This document shows positions 47,332 to 56,583 of a stretch of 64,000 nucleotides of DNA, in pieces. The notes under the pieces are model-generated. The model searched no databases. It had not been told where the DNA came from and saw nothing but the letters and a program-made list of their open reading frames with translations. Numbering within the stretch: position 1 is the stretch's first letter; each line of letters begins with the position of its first letter. The position numbers and the translations under genes were made by a program. The DNA lies in the NCBI RefSeq assembly GCF_000382445.1, contig NZ_KB905472.1:2689278-2753277 (forward strand), given 5' to 3'. The DNA comes from Phocaeicola massiliensis B84634 = Timone 84634 = DSM 17679 = JCM 13223. Its GTDB lineage: Bacteria; Bacteroidota; Bacteroidia; Bacteroidales; Bacteroidaceae.

Positions 47332-49812
47332 ATGCCACGTTTATCAACACAACTGAAAGTAGCTTCCGGCTACATCTTGCTCACGCTTCTGTTATTTGCT
47401 TCCATTCAGTATATCAACCATGAAATGAAAGCATTGACCGAAACGGATGACAACGAAACCATATTGAATTTACGCCGACGGGTAACCAATGAAATTGTCG
47501 GTCAGCTGTATCAGGCTGAAATCATCGGACAATCCTTAAGTGCCGGTCAATTGGGACAATACTTCCGTTACAAGGCATCCATGCAAAAGGCGAACGCTGC
47601 AGTTGATTCATTGCGAAGCTTGTTGACAGATAGTATCCAGACCCTCCGCTTAGACACTGTCGAGATGTTTCTGACAGAAAAGGAACGCAATATGCGCAAT
47701 CTTCTCCGCGCCATCCAGGAAGGAGGTACCGACAAAATTTATCAGCAACATATCGAAAAACTGATAGCTGAACAAGATTCATTACTCAACCTTCCCCATG
47801 TACGCCGAAAAGTAGTGACACATACCAATTCTTACATTATCCATAAGAAGCCGAAAGGATTTTTCAGAAGACTGGGAGAAGTCTTTTCTCCCGGAAAGGG
47901 CGACTCCACCCAAGTCAATAATGTGATTCAGGAAGAATTTACAGATACATTGACGGAATCATACAGTCCGACCGATACTGTTGTCACACTGCTGAAAAAC
48001 GTACAGAGTCGTGTAACCGACACTCAACAGCAGCAGTTGAAGATGCTCAACCAACGGACACAGTCCCTGCGTCTCAGCGGCTTAAAACTAAGTCAGAAAG
48101 TGAACCAACTGTTAAGCACCATCGAAGATGAAGGGCTAAGAATGGCACAACAAAAACAGATACAGGAAGAAGAAATCCGACAAAGTTCGGCACGCACCGT
48201 AGAGGCCATAGCCATCGTAGCTGTGCTACTGGCAAGTATCTTTCTGATTTTTATCTGGCGGGACATCACACGCAGTAACCACTATCGCCGAGAATTGGAG
48301 AAAGCCAAACGCCGCGCCGAAGACTTACTGGTAGCACGCGAAAAGTTAATGTTGACCATTACACACGACATAAAAGCACCGGTAGGTTCTATTATTGGTT
48401 ATACCGACCTGTTAGAGCGAATCACCACAGAAGAGCGACAACGCTTTTATCTCAACAATATGCAAAGCTCTGCCAAGCATTTGCTGAGTCTGGTGAATTC
48501 TTTATTGGATTATCATCGTCTGGATGCCCATAAAATGGATGTAAACAAGGTAACATTCAACCCTCATCAATTATTTGACACCATTTATATAAGCTTCAAA
48601 CCAATGGCAAATGCCAAACATTTGCTATTGGAGTACGACTGTGGAGAACCCTTAAACCGCTTATATATAGGCGATCCGTTCCGCACCAGACAAATAGTAG
48701 AGAACCTACTTTCCAATGCATTAAAATTTACACAAGAAGGAAGTATCACGCTCCGTGCAGCATTGGAAAACGGACAACTGCACTTCAGCATCAGTGATAC
48801 CGGTTGCGGAATCAGTGAAGAAGAACAAAAACGAATATTCCAAGAGTTTACCCGCCTGCGTAATGCACAAGGACAAGAAGGTTTCGGACTGGGACTGGCC
48901 ATTACAAAAAAACTTATTTTATTGCTCGAAGGAGATATCAGAATAGAAAGTGAAGCGGGAAAAGGCAGTACGTTTCATGTATACCTTCCTCTTCCCCAAG
49001 CTCCCAACACCGATAAAAAGAATAAAAGAGAGGAAGGTATAAAGAACTTTATCCTCATTGACGATGACCGCATTCAACTGCAATTGACTGCTGCCATGCT
49101 TAAACGTCCCACCATCCATGTCACCTGTTGTGAACAGCCTGAAGAACTTTTCCGTCAGTTGGAAGAGAATAAATTTGATGCACTTCTGACCGACATACAA
49201 ATGCCCGCCATGAACGGCTTCGACCTATTGGATGCCATCCGTGCACTTCCGGCTGTCCGGGCAAAAACAATTCCCGTTATTGCCATTACCGCACGTAGCG
49301 ACATGGACGCTGAATATTTCCGTTCCAAGGGTTTTGCCGGATGTCTCCACAAACCCTTTAACACACATGAAATTTTCGAAGTTCTTTCTCAAGCCATCCG
49401 GCAAGACTTGACAGATTTGGAAGAGACCGGCACTGAAATCCTACAGTCGCCAACCAATGACAGTTCACATACAGACTCGTCTTCATTGGACTTCTCGGCT
49501 CTTACCGCTTTCTCGGAAGATGACCCCAACGCAGCGAAAGAAATCATCCGCACATTTGTGTCGGAAACAAAAAAGAACCGGAGCTGCATGGCCACCGCCC
49601 TTGAAAATGAGGAAATAGAAGGAATAACCGCCATGGCACATAAACTTTTGCCTTTATTTACCATGCTGGGAGCCAACACTTCTATCGCACCTCTCACCTG
49701 GTTGGAACAAAGACGGGGAACAACCGAAATGACCTCCGAAATACGCGAAAAAGCTTTATTTATCCTTGATGAAATAGACAGAGTAATCCGCCAAGCTGAA
49801 GAACAGATTTAG
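47332..49812 (+). CDS. hybrid sensor histidine kinase with receiver and HPt domains
   Basis: The start is at the ATG 47332 (the TTG five codons earlier is dropped), giving 826 residues. Order: membrane helix (about 7-25), a periplasmic helical sensor to about 285, membrane helix (about 285-307), and HisKA with the phosphorylated His345 in THDIKAP. Next come HATPase_c (N-box ENLLSNALKF, G-boxes DTGCGIS and GFGLGL), a receiver with Asp621 in LTDIQMPA, and an HPt domain with His770 in MAHKLLP. This is a full phosphorelay on one chain, presumably passing phosphate to the NtrC-type regulator encoded next. Confidence 0.93.
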   Translation: MPRLSTQLKVASGYILLTLLLFASIQYINHEMKALTETDDNETILNLRRRVTNEIVGQLYQAEIIGQSLSAGQLGQYFRYKASMQKANAAVDSLRSLLTDSIQTLRLDTVEMFLTEKERNMRNLLRAIQEGGTDKIYQQHIEKLIAEQDSLLNLPHVRRKVVTHTNSYIIHKKPKGFFRRLGEVFSPGKGDSTQVNNVIQEEFTDTLTESYSPTDTVVTLLKNVQSRVTDTQQQQLKMLNQRTQSLRLSGLKLSQKVNQLLSTIEDEGLRMAQQKQIQEEEIRQSSARTVEAIAIVAVLLASIFLIFIWRDITRSNHYRRELEKAKRRAEDLLVAREKLMLTITHDIKAPVGSIIGYTDLLERITTEERQRFYLNNMQSSAKHLLSLVNSLLDYHRLDAHKMDVNKVTFNPHQLFDTIYISFKPMANAKHLLLEYDCGEPLNRLYIGDPFRTRQIVENLLSNALKFTQEGSITLRAALENGQLHFSISDTGCGISEEEQKRIFQEFTRLRNAQGQEGFGLGLAITKKLILLLEGDIRIESEAGKGSTFHVYLPLPQAPNTDKKNKREEGIKNFILIDDDRIQLQLTAAMLKRPTIHVTCCEQPEELFRQLEENKFDALLTDIQMPAMNGFDLLDAIRALPAVRAKTIPVIAITARSDMDAEYFRSKGFAGCLHKPFNTHEIFEVLSQAIRQDLTDLEETGTEILQSPTNDSSHTDSSSLDFSALTAFSEDDPNAAKEIIRTFVSETKKNRSCMATALENEEIEGITAMAHKLLPLFTMLGANTSIAPLTWLEQRRGTTEMTSEIREKALFILDEIDRVIRQAEEQI

Positions 49813-49876
49813 ACCTTTATAAGTTAAAAGGTATTAGAAAATCCTCCGGCATTTCGAAGCATAGTAAAAAAAGGTA

Positions 49877-49884
49877 TATTTTTG
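49877..49884 (+). promoter_or_regulatory. -7 box (TATTTTTG) of the NtrC-type regulator
   Basis: TATTTTTG lies 19 bp before the regulator start, suggesting transcription separate from the kinase in addition to read-through. Confidence 0.5.
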
Positions 49885-49903
49885 TATCATTAAAAACATA
49901 AAA

Positions 49904-51250
49904 ATGCCATACTCTATTTTAATAGTAGAAGACGATTTAACTTTCGCCACCATGTTAAAGACATGGCTAGGGAAGAAAGGGTTTCTGGTAGACACTGCCG
50001 GCAATAGTGCACGTGCCCGAAAACAACTGGATGCCCAATCATACAACCTTGTGCTTTCAGATCTGCGTCTGCCGGATCAAGACGGTATTTCTTTACTTGC
50101 ATGGATGAAAGAGCATGGACACCAAATTCCCCTTATTATCATGACCGGCTATGCAGATATCCAAAGTGCTGTACAAGCCATGAAAAATGGTGCCAATGAC
50201 TATATCTCCAAACCAGTACAACCTGATGTACTGCTAAAGAAAATAAATGAAGCGCTACAAAACGAAACTGTTATTGCAGCTCCTTCCGGCTCTGCTCCGT
50301 CCATATCAATTGCTCCATCATCCAATTTTCTGGAAGGTGAAAGTGAAGCAGCACGCCAATTATATAATTATGTAGGCTTAGTTGCCCCTACCCCCATGTC
50401 AGTTCTTATCAATGGAGCCAGCGGAACAGGCAAAGAATACGTTGCCCACCGCATCCATCAATTAAGCAAACGTGCCGACAAGCCATTCATTGCAATAGAT
50501 TGCGGCTCTATCCCCAAAGAACTTGCAGCTTCCGAATTCTTCGGCCATGTAAAAGGCTCCTTTACCGGAGCACTTAACGACAAAACCGGTGCTTTCGTCG
50601 AAGCCAATGGCGGCACACTGTTTCTCGATGAAATAGGGAATCTAAGCTACGAAGTACAAATCCAACTTCTGCGCGCCCTGCAAGAACGGCGTATCCGTCC
50701 TGTAGGTTCCAATAAAGAAATAGAAGTAAATGTCCGACTTATCAGTGCAACTAACGAGAATCTTCAAAAGGCTATTGAAAAAGGTAATTTCCGTGAAGAT
50801 CTCTTCCACCGAATCAATGAATTTACCTTGCGTATGCCTTCTCTGAAAGAACGTCAGGAAGACATCTTGCTTTTTGCCAACTTCTTTTTAGATCAGGCCA
50901 ATCACGAACTCGACCGACATCTGATAGGTTTTGACGCGGCTGCCAGCAATGCACTGCAAACCTACTCGTGGCCCGGCAACCTTCGCCAACTGAAAAATAT
51001 TGTAAAGCGTGCCACACTGCTCGCACAAGGCAGCTATATTACTTTAACAGAATTGGGATATGAACTGGTTGAGTCATCCAGTGCTTCTCCAACAAGCACA
51101 AGCCTCAGTCTGCACGACGAGGCAACAGAAAAGAAGCGCATCCTGGAAGCCCTTCAACAAACCGGAAACAACAAAAGCAAAGCAGCCCTCTTATTGGGCA
51201 TTGACCGCAAAACACTGTATAACAAACTGAAGCTATACAATATCCAATAA
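49904..51250 (+). CDS. NtrC-family sigma-54-dependent response regulator
   Basis: The 448-residue protein has a receiver domain with phospho-acceptor Asp53 (LVLSDLRLPDQDG). An AAA+ domain follows, with Walker A GASGTGKE at about 172-179 and GSFTGA at about 218-223, the loop that contacts sigma-54. The C-terminal Fis-type HTH is at about 410-448 (NNKSKAALLLGIDRKTLYNK). Ser replaces Ala in the usual GAFTGA, which is tolerated in the family. The cognate kinase is encoded 91 bp upstream. A sigma-54 promoter lies 125 bp downstream of its stop, which strongly suggests the adjacent small gene as a direct target. Confidence 0.95.
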   Translation: MPYSILIVEDDLTFATMLKTWLGKKGFLVDTAGNSARARKQLDAQSYNLVLSDLRLPDQDGISLLAWMKEHGHQIPLIIMTGYADIQSAVQAMKNGANDYISKPVQPDVLLKKINEALQNETVIAAPSGSAPSISIAPSSNFLEGESEAARQLYNYVGLVAPTPMSVLINGASGTGKEYVAHRIHQLSKRADKPFIAIDCGSIPKELAASEFFGHVKGSFTGALNDKTGAFVEANGGTLFLDEIGNLSYEVQIQLLRALQERRIRPVGSNKEIEVNVRLISATNENLQKAIEKGNFREDLFHRINEFTLRMPSLKERQEDILLFANFFLDQANHELDRHLIGFDAAASNALQTYSWPGNLRQLKNIVKRATLLAQGSYITLTELGYELVESSSASPTSTSLSLHDEATEKKRILEALQQTGNNKSKAALLLGIDRKTLYNKLKLYNIQ

Positions 51251-51253
51251 AAA

Positions 51254-51284
51254 AGAGGATTGGGGAATAATTCCCCAATCCTCT
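51254..51284. terminator. Terminator hairpin after the NtrC-type regulator
   Basis: AGAGGATTGGGGAA and its exact complement around TAA form a near-perfect palindrome 4 bp after the stop. The T-tract is weak. Confidence 0.75.
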
Positions 51285-51333
51285 CCACACATTCCCCATT
51301 TTTTCACATTCCGCCACACTGAGCCAAAACCGC

Positions 51334-51348
51334 ATTTGTACTACAAAT
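51334..51348. promoter_or_regulatory. Palindrome upstream of the sigma-54 promoter (activator-site candidate)
   Basis: ATTTGTACTACAAAT is a perfect palindrome centred about 60 bp upstream of the predicted transcription start, where an NtrC-type activator could bind. The binding protein is not proven. Confidence 0.5.
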
Positions 51349-51375
51349 CAACAAGTTATAAAACAAATTATACTT

Positions 51376-51391
51376 TGGCATGCCAATTGCT
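51376..51391 (+). promoter_or_regulatory. Sigma-54 (RpoN) promoter
   Basis: TGGCATGCCAATTGCT matches the TGGCAYGN4TTGCW consensus, with GG at 51377-51378 and GC at 51389-51390 separated by exactly 10 bp. Transcription should start near 51402, 48 bp before the next gene. Confidence 0.88.
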
Positions 51392-51449
51392 CTTTAAATA
51401 TCAGAGAGAACAAACGAGATAAACTATTAACCTGTAAAAACTTACAATT

Positions 51450-51755
51450 ATGAAAAAATTATTTGTAGCAGTAGCATTAGTAATGGGAATTGGAACAAGT
51501 GTATTTGCTTACAACATGAATCCGGCAAGTATCGAAACCGTTACAACAGTGAATGATTTCACTCCAATCGAAGTAAAAGATCTTCCGGCAGCTGTCCAAG
51601 AAGCCATTACCAAAAACTATGCAGACTTAACTATCAAAGAAGCTTCAGTTGAAGCAAAAGAAGATGGTACAAAGACTTATAAAGTTGTTTTAACCGACAA
51701 AGAGGGTACTGAGAGCACTGTACTTTTCAGCGAAAGCGGAGAAGTGTTGAAGTAA
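51450..51755 (+). CDS. small exported PepSY-like protein
   Basis: The 101-residue protein has a signal peptide (MKKLFVAVALVMGIGTSVFA) and a mature part containing LPAAVQEAITKNYADLTIKE, then a beta hairpin TYKVVLTDKEGTES, the pattern of small Bacteroidetes PepSY-like (DUF2874) proteins. It ends up in the periplasm or outside. A perfect sigma-54 promoter and a strong terminator make it a single-gene unit. The upstream kinase and NtrC-type regulator are the obvious controllers. The function is unknown; regulation by envelope signals is an inference. Confidence 0.85.
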   Translation: MKKLFVAVALVMGIGTSVFAYNMNPASIETVTTVNDFTPIEVKDLPAAVQEAITKNYADLTIKEASVEAKEDGTKTYKVVLTDKEGTESTVLFSESGEVLK

Positions 51756-51776
51756 ATGAAAGATGCCTAAAATGAA

Positions 51777-51810
51777 AAAAGGGAATGCTGTGAAGCATTC
51801 CCTTTTCTAT
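51777..51810 (+). terminator. Terminator after the PepSY-like gene
   Basis: AAAAGGGAATGCT and its exact complement around GTGA form a strong stem with a T-rich tail. It also faces the convergent RluA gene. Confidence 0.88.
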
Positions 51811-51814
51811 TTCT

Positions 51815-52486
51815 TCAGTCCATATCAAAACCGTTCCACAAATTACCTGCGGGCACCGGTGCCGTTAATTCAATCAGTTCTTTCGAAACAGGATGCATAA
51901 ACTTCACCATCCGTGCATGAAGACAAATGCTACCATCCGGATTGGAACGCTGAGCACCATATTTCAAATCGCCTTTGATAGGACATCCCATTTTTGTCAG
52001 CTGACAACGTATCTGGTGATGACGTCCTGTCTTTAAATCCACCTCCAGCAGATAATAATTCTGTGAATGACCGATAAGCTTATAATGAAGCATCGCTTTC
52101 TTCGAGTTCTTTACTTCTTTATCATATGCATAAGACTTATTCTGTTTCTCATTGCGGACCAAATAATGAACCAATTCGCCTTCCGTTTCTTTCGGACACT
52201 CTTTCACTATCGCCCAATAGGTTTTCTTTACGTCTCCATTACGAAACATTTCGTTCAGTCGTGCCAATGCTTTACCGGTTTTGGCAAAAACCACTAAACC
52301 ACTGACGGGACGATCCAAACGATGAGTAACACCTATAAAGACATTTCCCGGCTTATTATACTTCTCCTTCAGATACGACTTTACCGTTTCCGACAAAGGA
52401 GTATCACCGGTTTTATCCCCCTGAACAATCTCAGAAGAAGTCTTATTGACTACGATTATATGATTATCTTCGTAAACGACTGTCAT
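51815..52486 (-). CDS. RluA-family pseudouridine synthase
   Basis: The 223-residue protein carries the catalytic-loop motif HRLDRPVSG, with the active Asp at about residue 58. The RluA family stretch DLKTGRHHQIRCQL is also present. It isomerises uridines in rRNA or tRNA. There is no S4 domain, so it is a short RluA form. The target site is unknown. The gene starts 7 bp after fabG on the same strand and is probably in that operon. Confidence 0.93.
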   Translation of the reverse strand: MTVVYEDNHIIVVNKTSSEIVQGDKTGDTPLSETVKSYLKEKYNKPGNVFIGVTHRLDRPVSGLVVFAKTGKALARLNEMFRNGDVKKTYWAIVKECPKETEGELVHYLVRNEKQNKSYAYDKEVKNSKKAMLHYKLIGHSQNYYLLEVDLKTGRHHQIRCQLTKMGCPIKGDLKYGAQRSNPDGSICLHARMVKFMHPVSKELIELTAPVPAGNLWNGFDMD

Positions 52487-52493
52487 GCAAAGA

Positions 52494-53240
52494 TTACATA
52501 TTCATACCACCATCTACCTGAATCACTTGTCCTGATATGTAAGATGACATATCAGAAGCAAGGAATGTAGCTACATCAGCCACATCTTCAGGAGTACCGC
52601 CACGACGCAAAGGAATCTTCTTAGCCCATTCCGTTTTTACCTCATCACTCAGTTTGGCTGTCATATCAGTAATGATAAAGCCCGGAGCAATAGCATTGGC
52701 ACGAATACCGCGAGAGCCCAGTTCCTGAGCAATAGACTTAGCCAAACCAATCATACCGGCTTTAGAAGCTGAGTAGTTACATTGACCGGCATTTCCGTGA
52801 ACACCTACCACTGATGCCATATTGATAATGCTTCCGCTCTTCTGACGCATCATGATAGGAGTACAAGCATGAATAAAGTTGAAAGCAGATTTCAGATTGA
52901 CTGCAATTACTGCATCCCATTGTGCTTCGCTCATGCGCATCATCAATCCATCTTTTGTGATACCGGCATTGTTGACCAGAATGTCAATAGAACCGAAATC
53001 TTCCTTGATTTGATTCACTACTTTTTCTGTATCTTCAAAATTTGCAGCATTCGAAGCATAACCTTTTACCTTCACACCTAAAGCAGCAATTTCTTTTTCA
53101 GTATTCTGACCATTCTCGTCGATAACCAAGTCTGTGAATGCAATGTTTGCTCCTTCAGAAGCAAACTTCAACGCAATTGCTTTACCAATACCACGAGCAG
53201 CACCTGTTACAATCGCAGTTTTTCCAGTTAATAATCCCAT
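52494..53240 (-). CDS. fabG: 3-oxoacyl-[acyl-carrier-protein] reductase FabG
   Basis: The 248-residue short-chain dehydrogenase has the NADPH motif TGAARGIGKAIA, the NNAG motif and the catalytic Ser-Tyr-Lys set with YSASKAG at about residue 152. The C-terminal SSYISGQVIQVDGGMNM is typical of FabG. It reduces 3-oxoacyl-ACP during fatty-acid synthesis. It lies between a TetR regulator (30 bp upstream) and rluA-like, all on the minus strand. FabG is the most likely identity, though SDR relatives are hard to separate by sequence alone. Confidence 0.92.
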   Translation of the reverse strand: MGLLTGKTAIVTGAARGIGKAIALKFASEGANIAFTDLVIDENGQNTEKEIAALGVKVKGYASNAANFEDTEKVVNQIKEDFGSIDILVNNAGITKDGLMMRMSEAQWDAVIAVNLKSAFNFIHACTPIMMRQKSGSIINMASVVGVHGNAGQCNYSASKAGMIGLAKSIAQELGSRGIRANAIAPGFIITDMTAKLSDEVKTEWAKKIPLRRGGTPEDVADVATFLASDMSSYISGQVIQVDGGMNM

Positions 53241-53270
53241 TTTGTTTTCTATTTTACGTTATTAATTAAA

Positions 53271-53870
53271 TTATTCTTTTCCGGTATCTTTGCGTCCCAG
53301 AGCACCGAATACGATTTTCGCCACATAAGCCCAACCGGCTTCATCATCCAGCTCCTCCGCTATCTGTCCGCGAATATACGGCACTTCAATTCCCTTAATA
53401 CAATAATGTACAATATCAGCTATGATATCTACATTATCAATATCAAAAATACCCTTGTCTTTTCCTTCCGCCAATACTTGTTTGAAAAGTTTGATTTCTT
53501 TTGCATCAAAGTTTTTACGCACAGCTTCCACACGCCATATATTACGGAAGAAGCCGGCCCGCAATGTTCCGTTTCTATACACAACCATTTTGATAGAATC
53601 CAAATGCGTCTCTATCAATTTTAAAATTTTTTCGTCCGGAGTGATATCTTTTTTAGCGACTTGTTCCATTGCATCCGAAAGCATTTCCAACTCAGATTCC
53701 ACCACCGCCATGTAGATATCCTCCTTGCTTTTGAAGTACGTATAAAGGGTGCGTCTTCCTTTTTTAGAAGCCACCGCTATATCGTTCATCGTAGTGTCAT
53801 CCACCCCCTTCTTAGCAAAAAGCTGACGGGCAACGTCTACCAATTTAGCTCTTGTCTTTGATACTGCCAT
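53271..53870 (-). CDS. TetR-family transcriptional regulator
   Basis: The 199-residue protein has an N-terminal TetR HTH (residues 8-55, with TMNDIAVASKKGRRTLYTYF) and a variable helical ligand-binding domain. It is the first gene of a three-gene transcript with fabG and the pseudouridine synthase, preceded by a -7 box (TAAATTTG, minus strand, 53905-53912). Regulation of fatty-acid genes by a TetR repressor is common, which fits its position, but the ligand is unknown. Confidence 0.9.
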   Translation of the reverse strand: MAVSKTRAKLVDVARQLFAKKGVDDTTMNDIAVASKKGRRTLYTYFKSKEDIYMAVVESELEMLSDAMEQVAKKDITPDEKILKLIETHLDSIKMVVYRNGTLRAGFFRNIWRVEAVRKNFDAKEIKLFKQVLAEGKDKGIFDIDNVDIIADIVHYCIKGIEVPYIRGQIAEELDDEAGWAYVAKIVFGALGRKDTGKE

Positions 53871-54047
53871 ATAGATTCAGTTGCACATTATTTATATATG
53901 TGAGCAAATTTACATTATTAATTTGGACCATACAAGCAATTAAAGTATAATATTCATATATACGTTAATTAACACTCACAATACACACTAATAATCAAGC
54001 ACTTATATTTCTTACATATTTTAAATTGAAAAAATATTCGAGAAATA

Positions 54048-54078
54048 TTTGGAGTTAAAGAAAAAAGTCGTACCTTTG
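54048..54078 (+). promoter_or_regulatory. Initiator tRNA promoter
   Basis: TTTG at 54048-54051 and TACCTTTG at 54071-54078 are separated by 19 bp, identical in form to the tRNA-Thr promoter. Confidence 0.88.
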
Positions 54079-54101
54079 CACTCGTAATCAAAACACAACA
54101 T

Positions 54102-54177
<76 letters not shown>

Positions 54178-54179
54178 AT

Positions 54180-54223
54180 AAGAGGCTAAATATCTAAAAT
54201 TAAAGATATTGGCCTCTTTTTCA
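54180..54223 (+). terminator. Terminator after the initiator tRNA
   Basis: AAGAGGCTAAATATCT pairs imperfectly with AGATATTGGCCTCTT and ends in T residues, 2 bp after the tRNA CCA. Confidence 0.85.
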
Positions 54224-54338
54224 TTAAACAGGTAAGACAAAAGCGAGACAATTAAAACAAAATGCTTTCTAAGGGGCAGTAGAAATTTAGTGGGGATTAT
54301 AGTTTCCTATTCTCGCCCGAAATTCTGACCTCTGCCTC

Positions 54339-54554
54339 ATGGCTCGTATCGCGCTTCCTTCTGAAACCCTCAATTACTTTTCACCGGTCCGTGTTGAACA
54401 GACTTCAACAGAAACACACATTCATATTGATGAACGGATGCCCTCTGCATTATCCTATGATGTGCACTTTGAATCCAAAGGCTTCATAGAAGCAGTAAGC
54501 ATCACAGGTTTTCCCATCCGTGATCCCATAAGGTTTGTTTTGATCCCGTTTTGA
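54339..54554 (+). pseudogene. Remnant of an ISAon1-type transposase N-terminal protein
   Basis: A 71-residue frame contains LPSETLNYFSPVRVEQTS and then ESKGFIEAVSITGFPIRD, which resembles the N-terminal protein of ISAon1-type (ISL3-related) elements in Bacteroidales. After FPIRD the usual RRRW block is missing and the frame ends. No catalytic transposase follows. It marks an old insertion next to the tRNA. The family name is from memory of the motif, so confidence is moderate. Confidence 0.5.
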
Positions 54555-54585
54555 ACTCCCTAAGTCGTTTCACTAGCCGGTTTAA

Positions 54586-54793
54586 ACGTTTCCGTCCTTT
54601 CGATTATGCCTGTCTATAAGTCGAATTACTACAGTCTTCCACAGTGGACCGTATAGTCCGTTACGGTAGACCGTACAGTCCACGGTAACGGACTGTACAG
54701 TCCATTGCAGTAGACTGTAATAATCTTCCGTTCAAAAGGACTTGGCCGGCCCTAAGAAACGCCTTACTCTTTCCTCGACCAGTGATATGATAT
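54586..54793. repeat. 208-bp dispersed element with four 22-bp palindromic tandem units, copy B
   Basis: The layout is as in copy A (8805-9012): ACGTTTCCGTCCTTTCGA flank, four 22-bp units starting at 54630 (each beginning TACAGTC or TATAGTC), and the closing flank to GTGATATGATAT. The unit sequences differ from copy A by many compensating changes, yet the CTGTACAGT junctions remain. From 54794 to 55047 I see a possible -7 box near 54984 but no credible gene. Confidence 0.85.
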
Positions 54794-55047
54794 GTTAAAC
54801 CCTCAAGAGTGACAAGTGGTCCGCTACTTCACGATCAACCGGACTGTTCCCGTTAAATCGCTGTTGACACATTGTCAGCAGGGGATATTTCACCGCTTCC
54901 CACGCAAATTTCTGCATCTTTATCATACAGAATTGCTTTCTAACGCAGAACAAACAAGAAGTCAACACCCAAACTTCTAAAAATGCGTAACTTTGCACCG
55001 GTAAGACCCTCAAGTTATTACGTTGTTTAATACACCATGATAAAATT

Positions 55048-55089
55048 AACCTCTGACAGCCTTGCCAATTAATGGAGCTATCAGAGGTT
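55048..55089 (-). terminator. Terminator candidate after the split susD-like gene
   Basis: AACCTCTGACAGC pairs with GCTATCAGAGGTT (one G-U) 65 bp downstream of the stop on the minus strand. Confidence 0.6.
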
Positions 55090-55153
55090 TGACTAAAATC
55101 AGTTATCTTGAAAACGTAACGATTCACATATTACAATATCTTCCATTATACTA

Positions 55154-56583
55154 TTACCATCCAATCGGTTGCTTCAAATTGGGATTTAAGACCAATTCAT
55201 CTTTTGACAGTGGATAATAATAATATTTAGGTGCAATAAATTTATTGGCATCCTCATCTGTATCAGAATAGAAGCGAATATTTCCCTTATCACCTTCACT
55301 TAAATAAATCTGTTTTGGAGCACCGTTTTCATCTTCTGTGTAATATACAGAAAGTTCTTTCAATTCTTCATCAGTATATCCCATTTTATCATTGGGAGAT
55401 TTGAACAATGCCACATCAGGCACACCGTCACCGGTACAATCATATACACCGAACCCCGGGAGATAAACACCTTCGAATGGTCTTTCATAGATGCTGCCGG
55501 CAGCCCAGCGCATTGTATCATCGTAACGGAAACCTTCACATGCCAATTCCACCCGACGTTCGCGACGTATTTCAAGTATGACGTTTTTCAATGCCCCACT
55601 TACGCTTGGATATAATGCTTCCAAAGCCGGATCTATCGGAACATTTATAGTCATTTCGGGCATTTCCACACGACTGCGGAGTAAATTAACTGTTGCGTTC
55701 AGATCGTTTTGGGTCAATATGCCGAGTTCTGCTTTTGCTTCCGCATTTATTAATAGAATTTCGGCATAACGGATGATAGGAAGGTCGGTTATATTTTCAC
55801 CCCACCCACCATAAGTTGCATCTGTACGTGGCAAAAATTTGATTTGCCCCAAGCCACCGTAATCCAATACAATTTTAGTGGGCAGCGTACTATTGTCTCC
55901 TTCGTTAATAAATCCAGGATACATAATTGTCTCAGCCATACGGGGGTCACGGTCAGTAAACATGTCTACAAAAGTCTTGGTACGATCTGCCTCTGTGATA
56001 GGAGTTCCATCCGATTTTAAATAACTATCGGCCAGGCTACGACTCAAATTCCATTGCCAGTTTAATACTGTTGAAGTGTTGTTCTTACGATTTAAATCTT
56101 TATCATAATCAGAGAATAAAATTATTTCTTTATTTTTGCTCAGATCAGGATTAGTGAATAAATCACGATAGGCAGCTGCCCCTTTTCCTGTGATTTCAAA
56201 TTGTCCGGAACTCATTATTTCATCAGTAGCCCAAACAGCTTTTTCCAAGAATGAATTGGCAGTACCGGCCAGTTCACTTATCTCTTCATGATATTTACGA
56301 AAAGTACCTTCATGTAAGGCTATGCGTGCCATATATCCTAAAGCAGCGTAACGAGTAACCCGTGTACGGCTGCTTCCCTCCTGCATATAATCGCAAGCAT
56401 ATTGCAAATCAGCCATCACCGAGTCAACGACCAACGAACGTGAATCCTGAGTTTTGTATAATGCTTCTTCATCATCTGTCGCAATTGGAGCAGAATACCA
56501 AGGAGCAGACCCATAATTCTTAATTAAGCCATAATATTGCAACGCACGACATAAACGGGCCAAACCTATATAATGTTTCTTTT
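55154..56583 (-). pseudogene. SusD/RagB-family lipoprotein, C-terminal fragment (gene split by IS)
   Basis: About 475 residues of a SusD-like protein remain. They include KKHYIGLARLCRALQYYGLI just inside the break, the RFYSDTDEDANKFIAPKYYY region and the RREERRVELACEGFRYDD-like block (EIRRERRVELACEGFRYDD) typical of SusD C-termini. It has lost its signal peptide and start. The N-terminal part lies at 57892-58290, on the other side of an IS4-family element. Rejoined at the 9-bp duplication, the frame is continuous and gives about 600 residues. In this state the lid protein of the adjacent SusC cannot be exported. Confidence 0.93.

Noticed and set aside
54795-55127. 110-residue reverse frame after the second 22-bp-unit element
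   Set aside because: It covers the terminator hairpin of the split susD gene and has no known motif; at most an old fragment.
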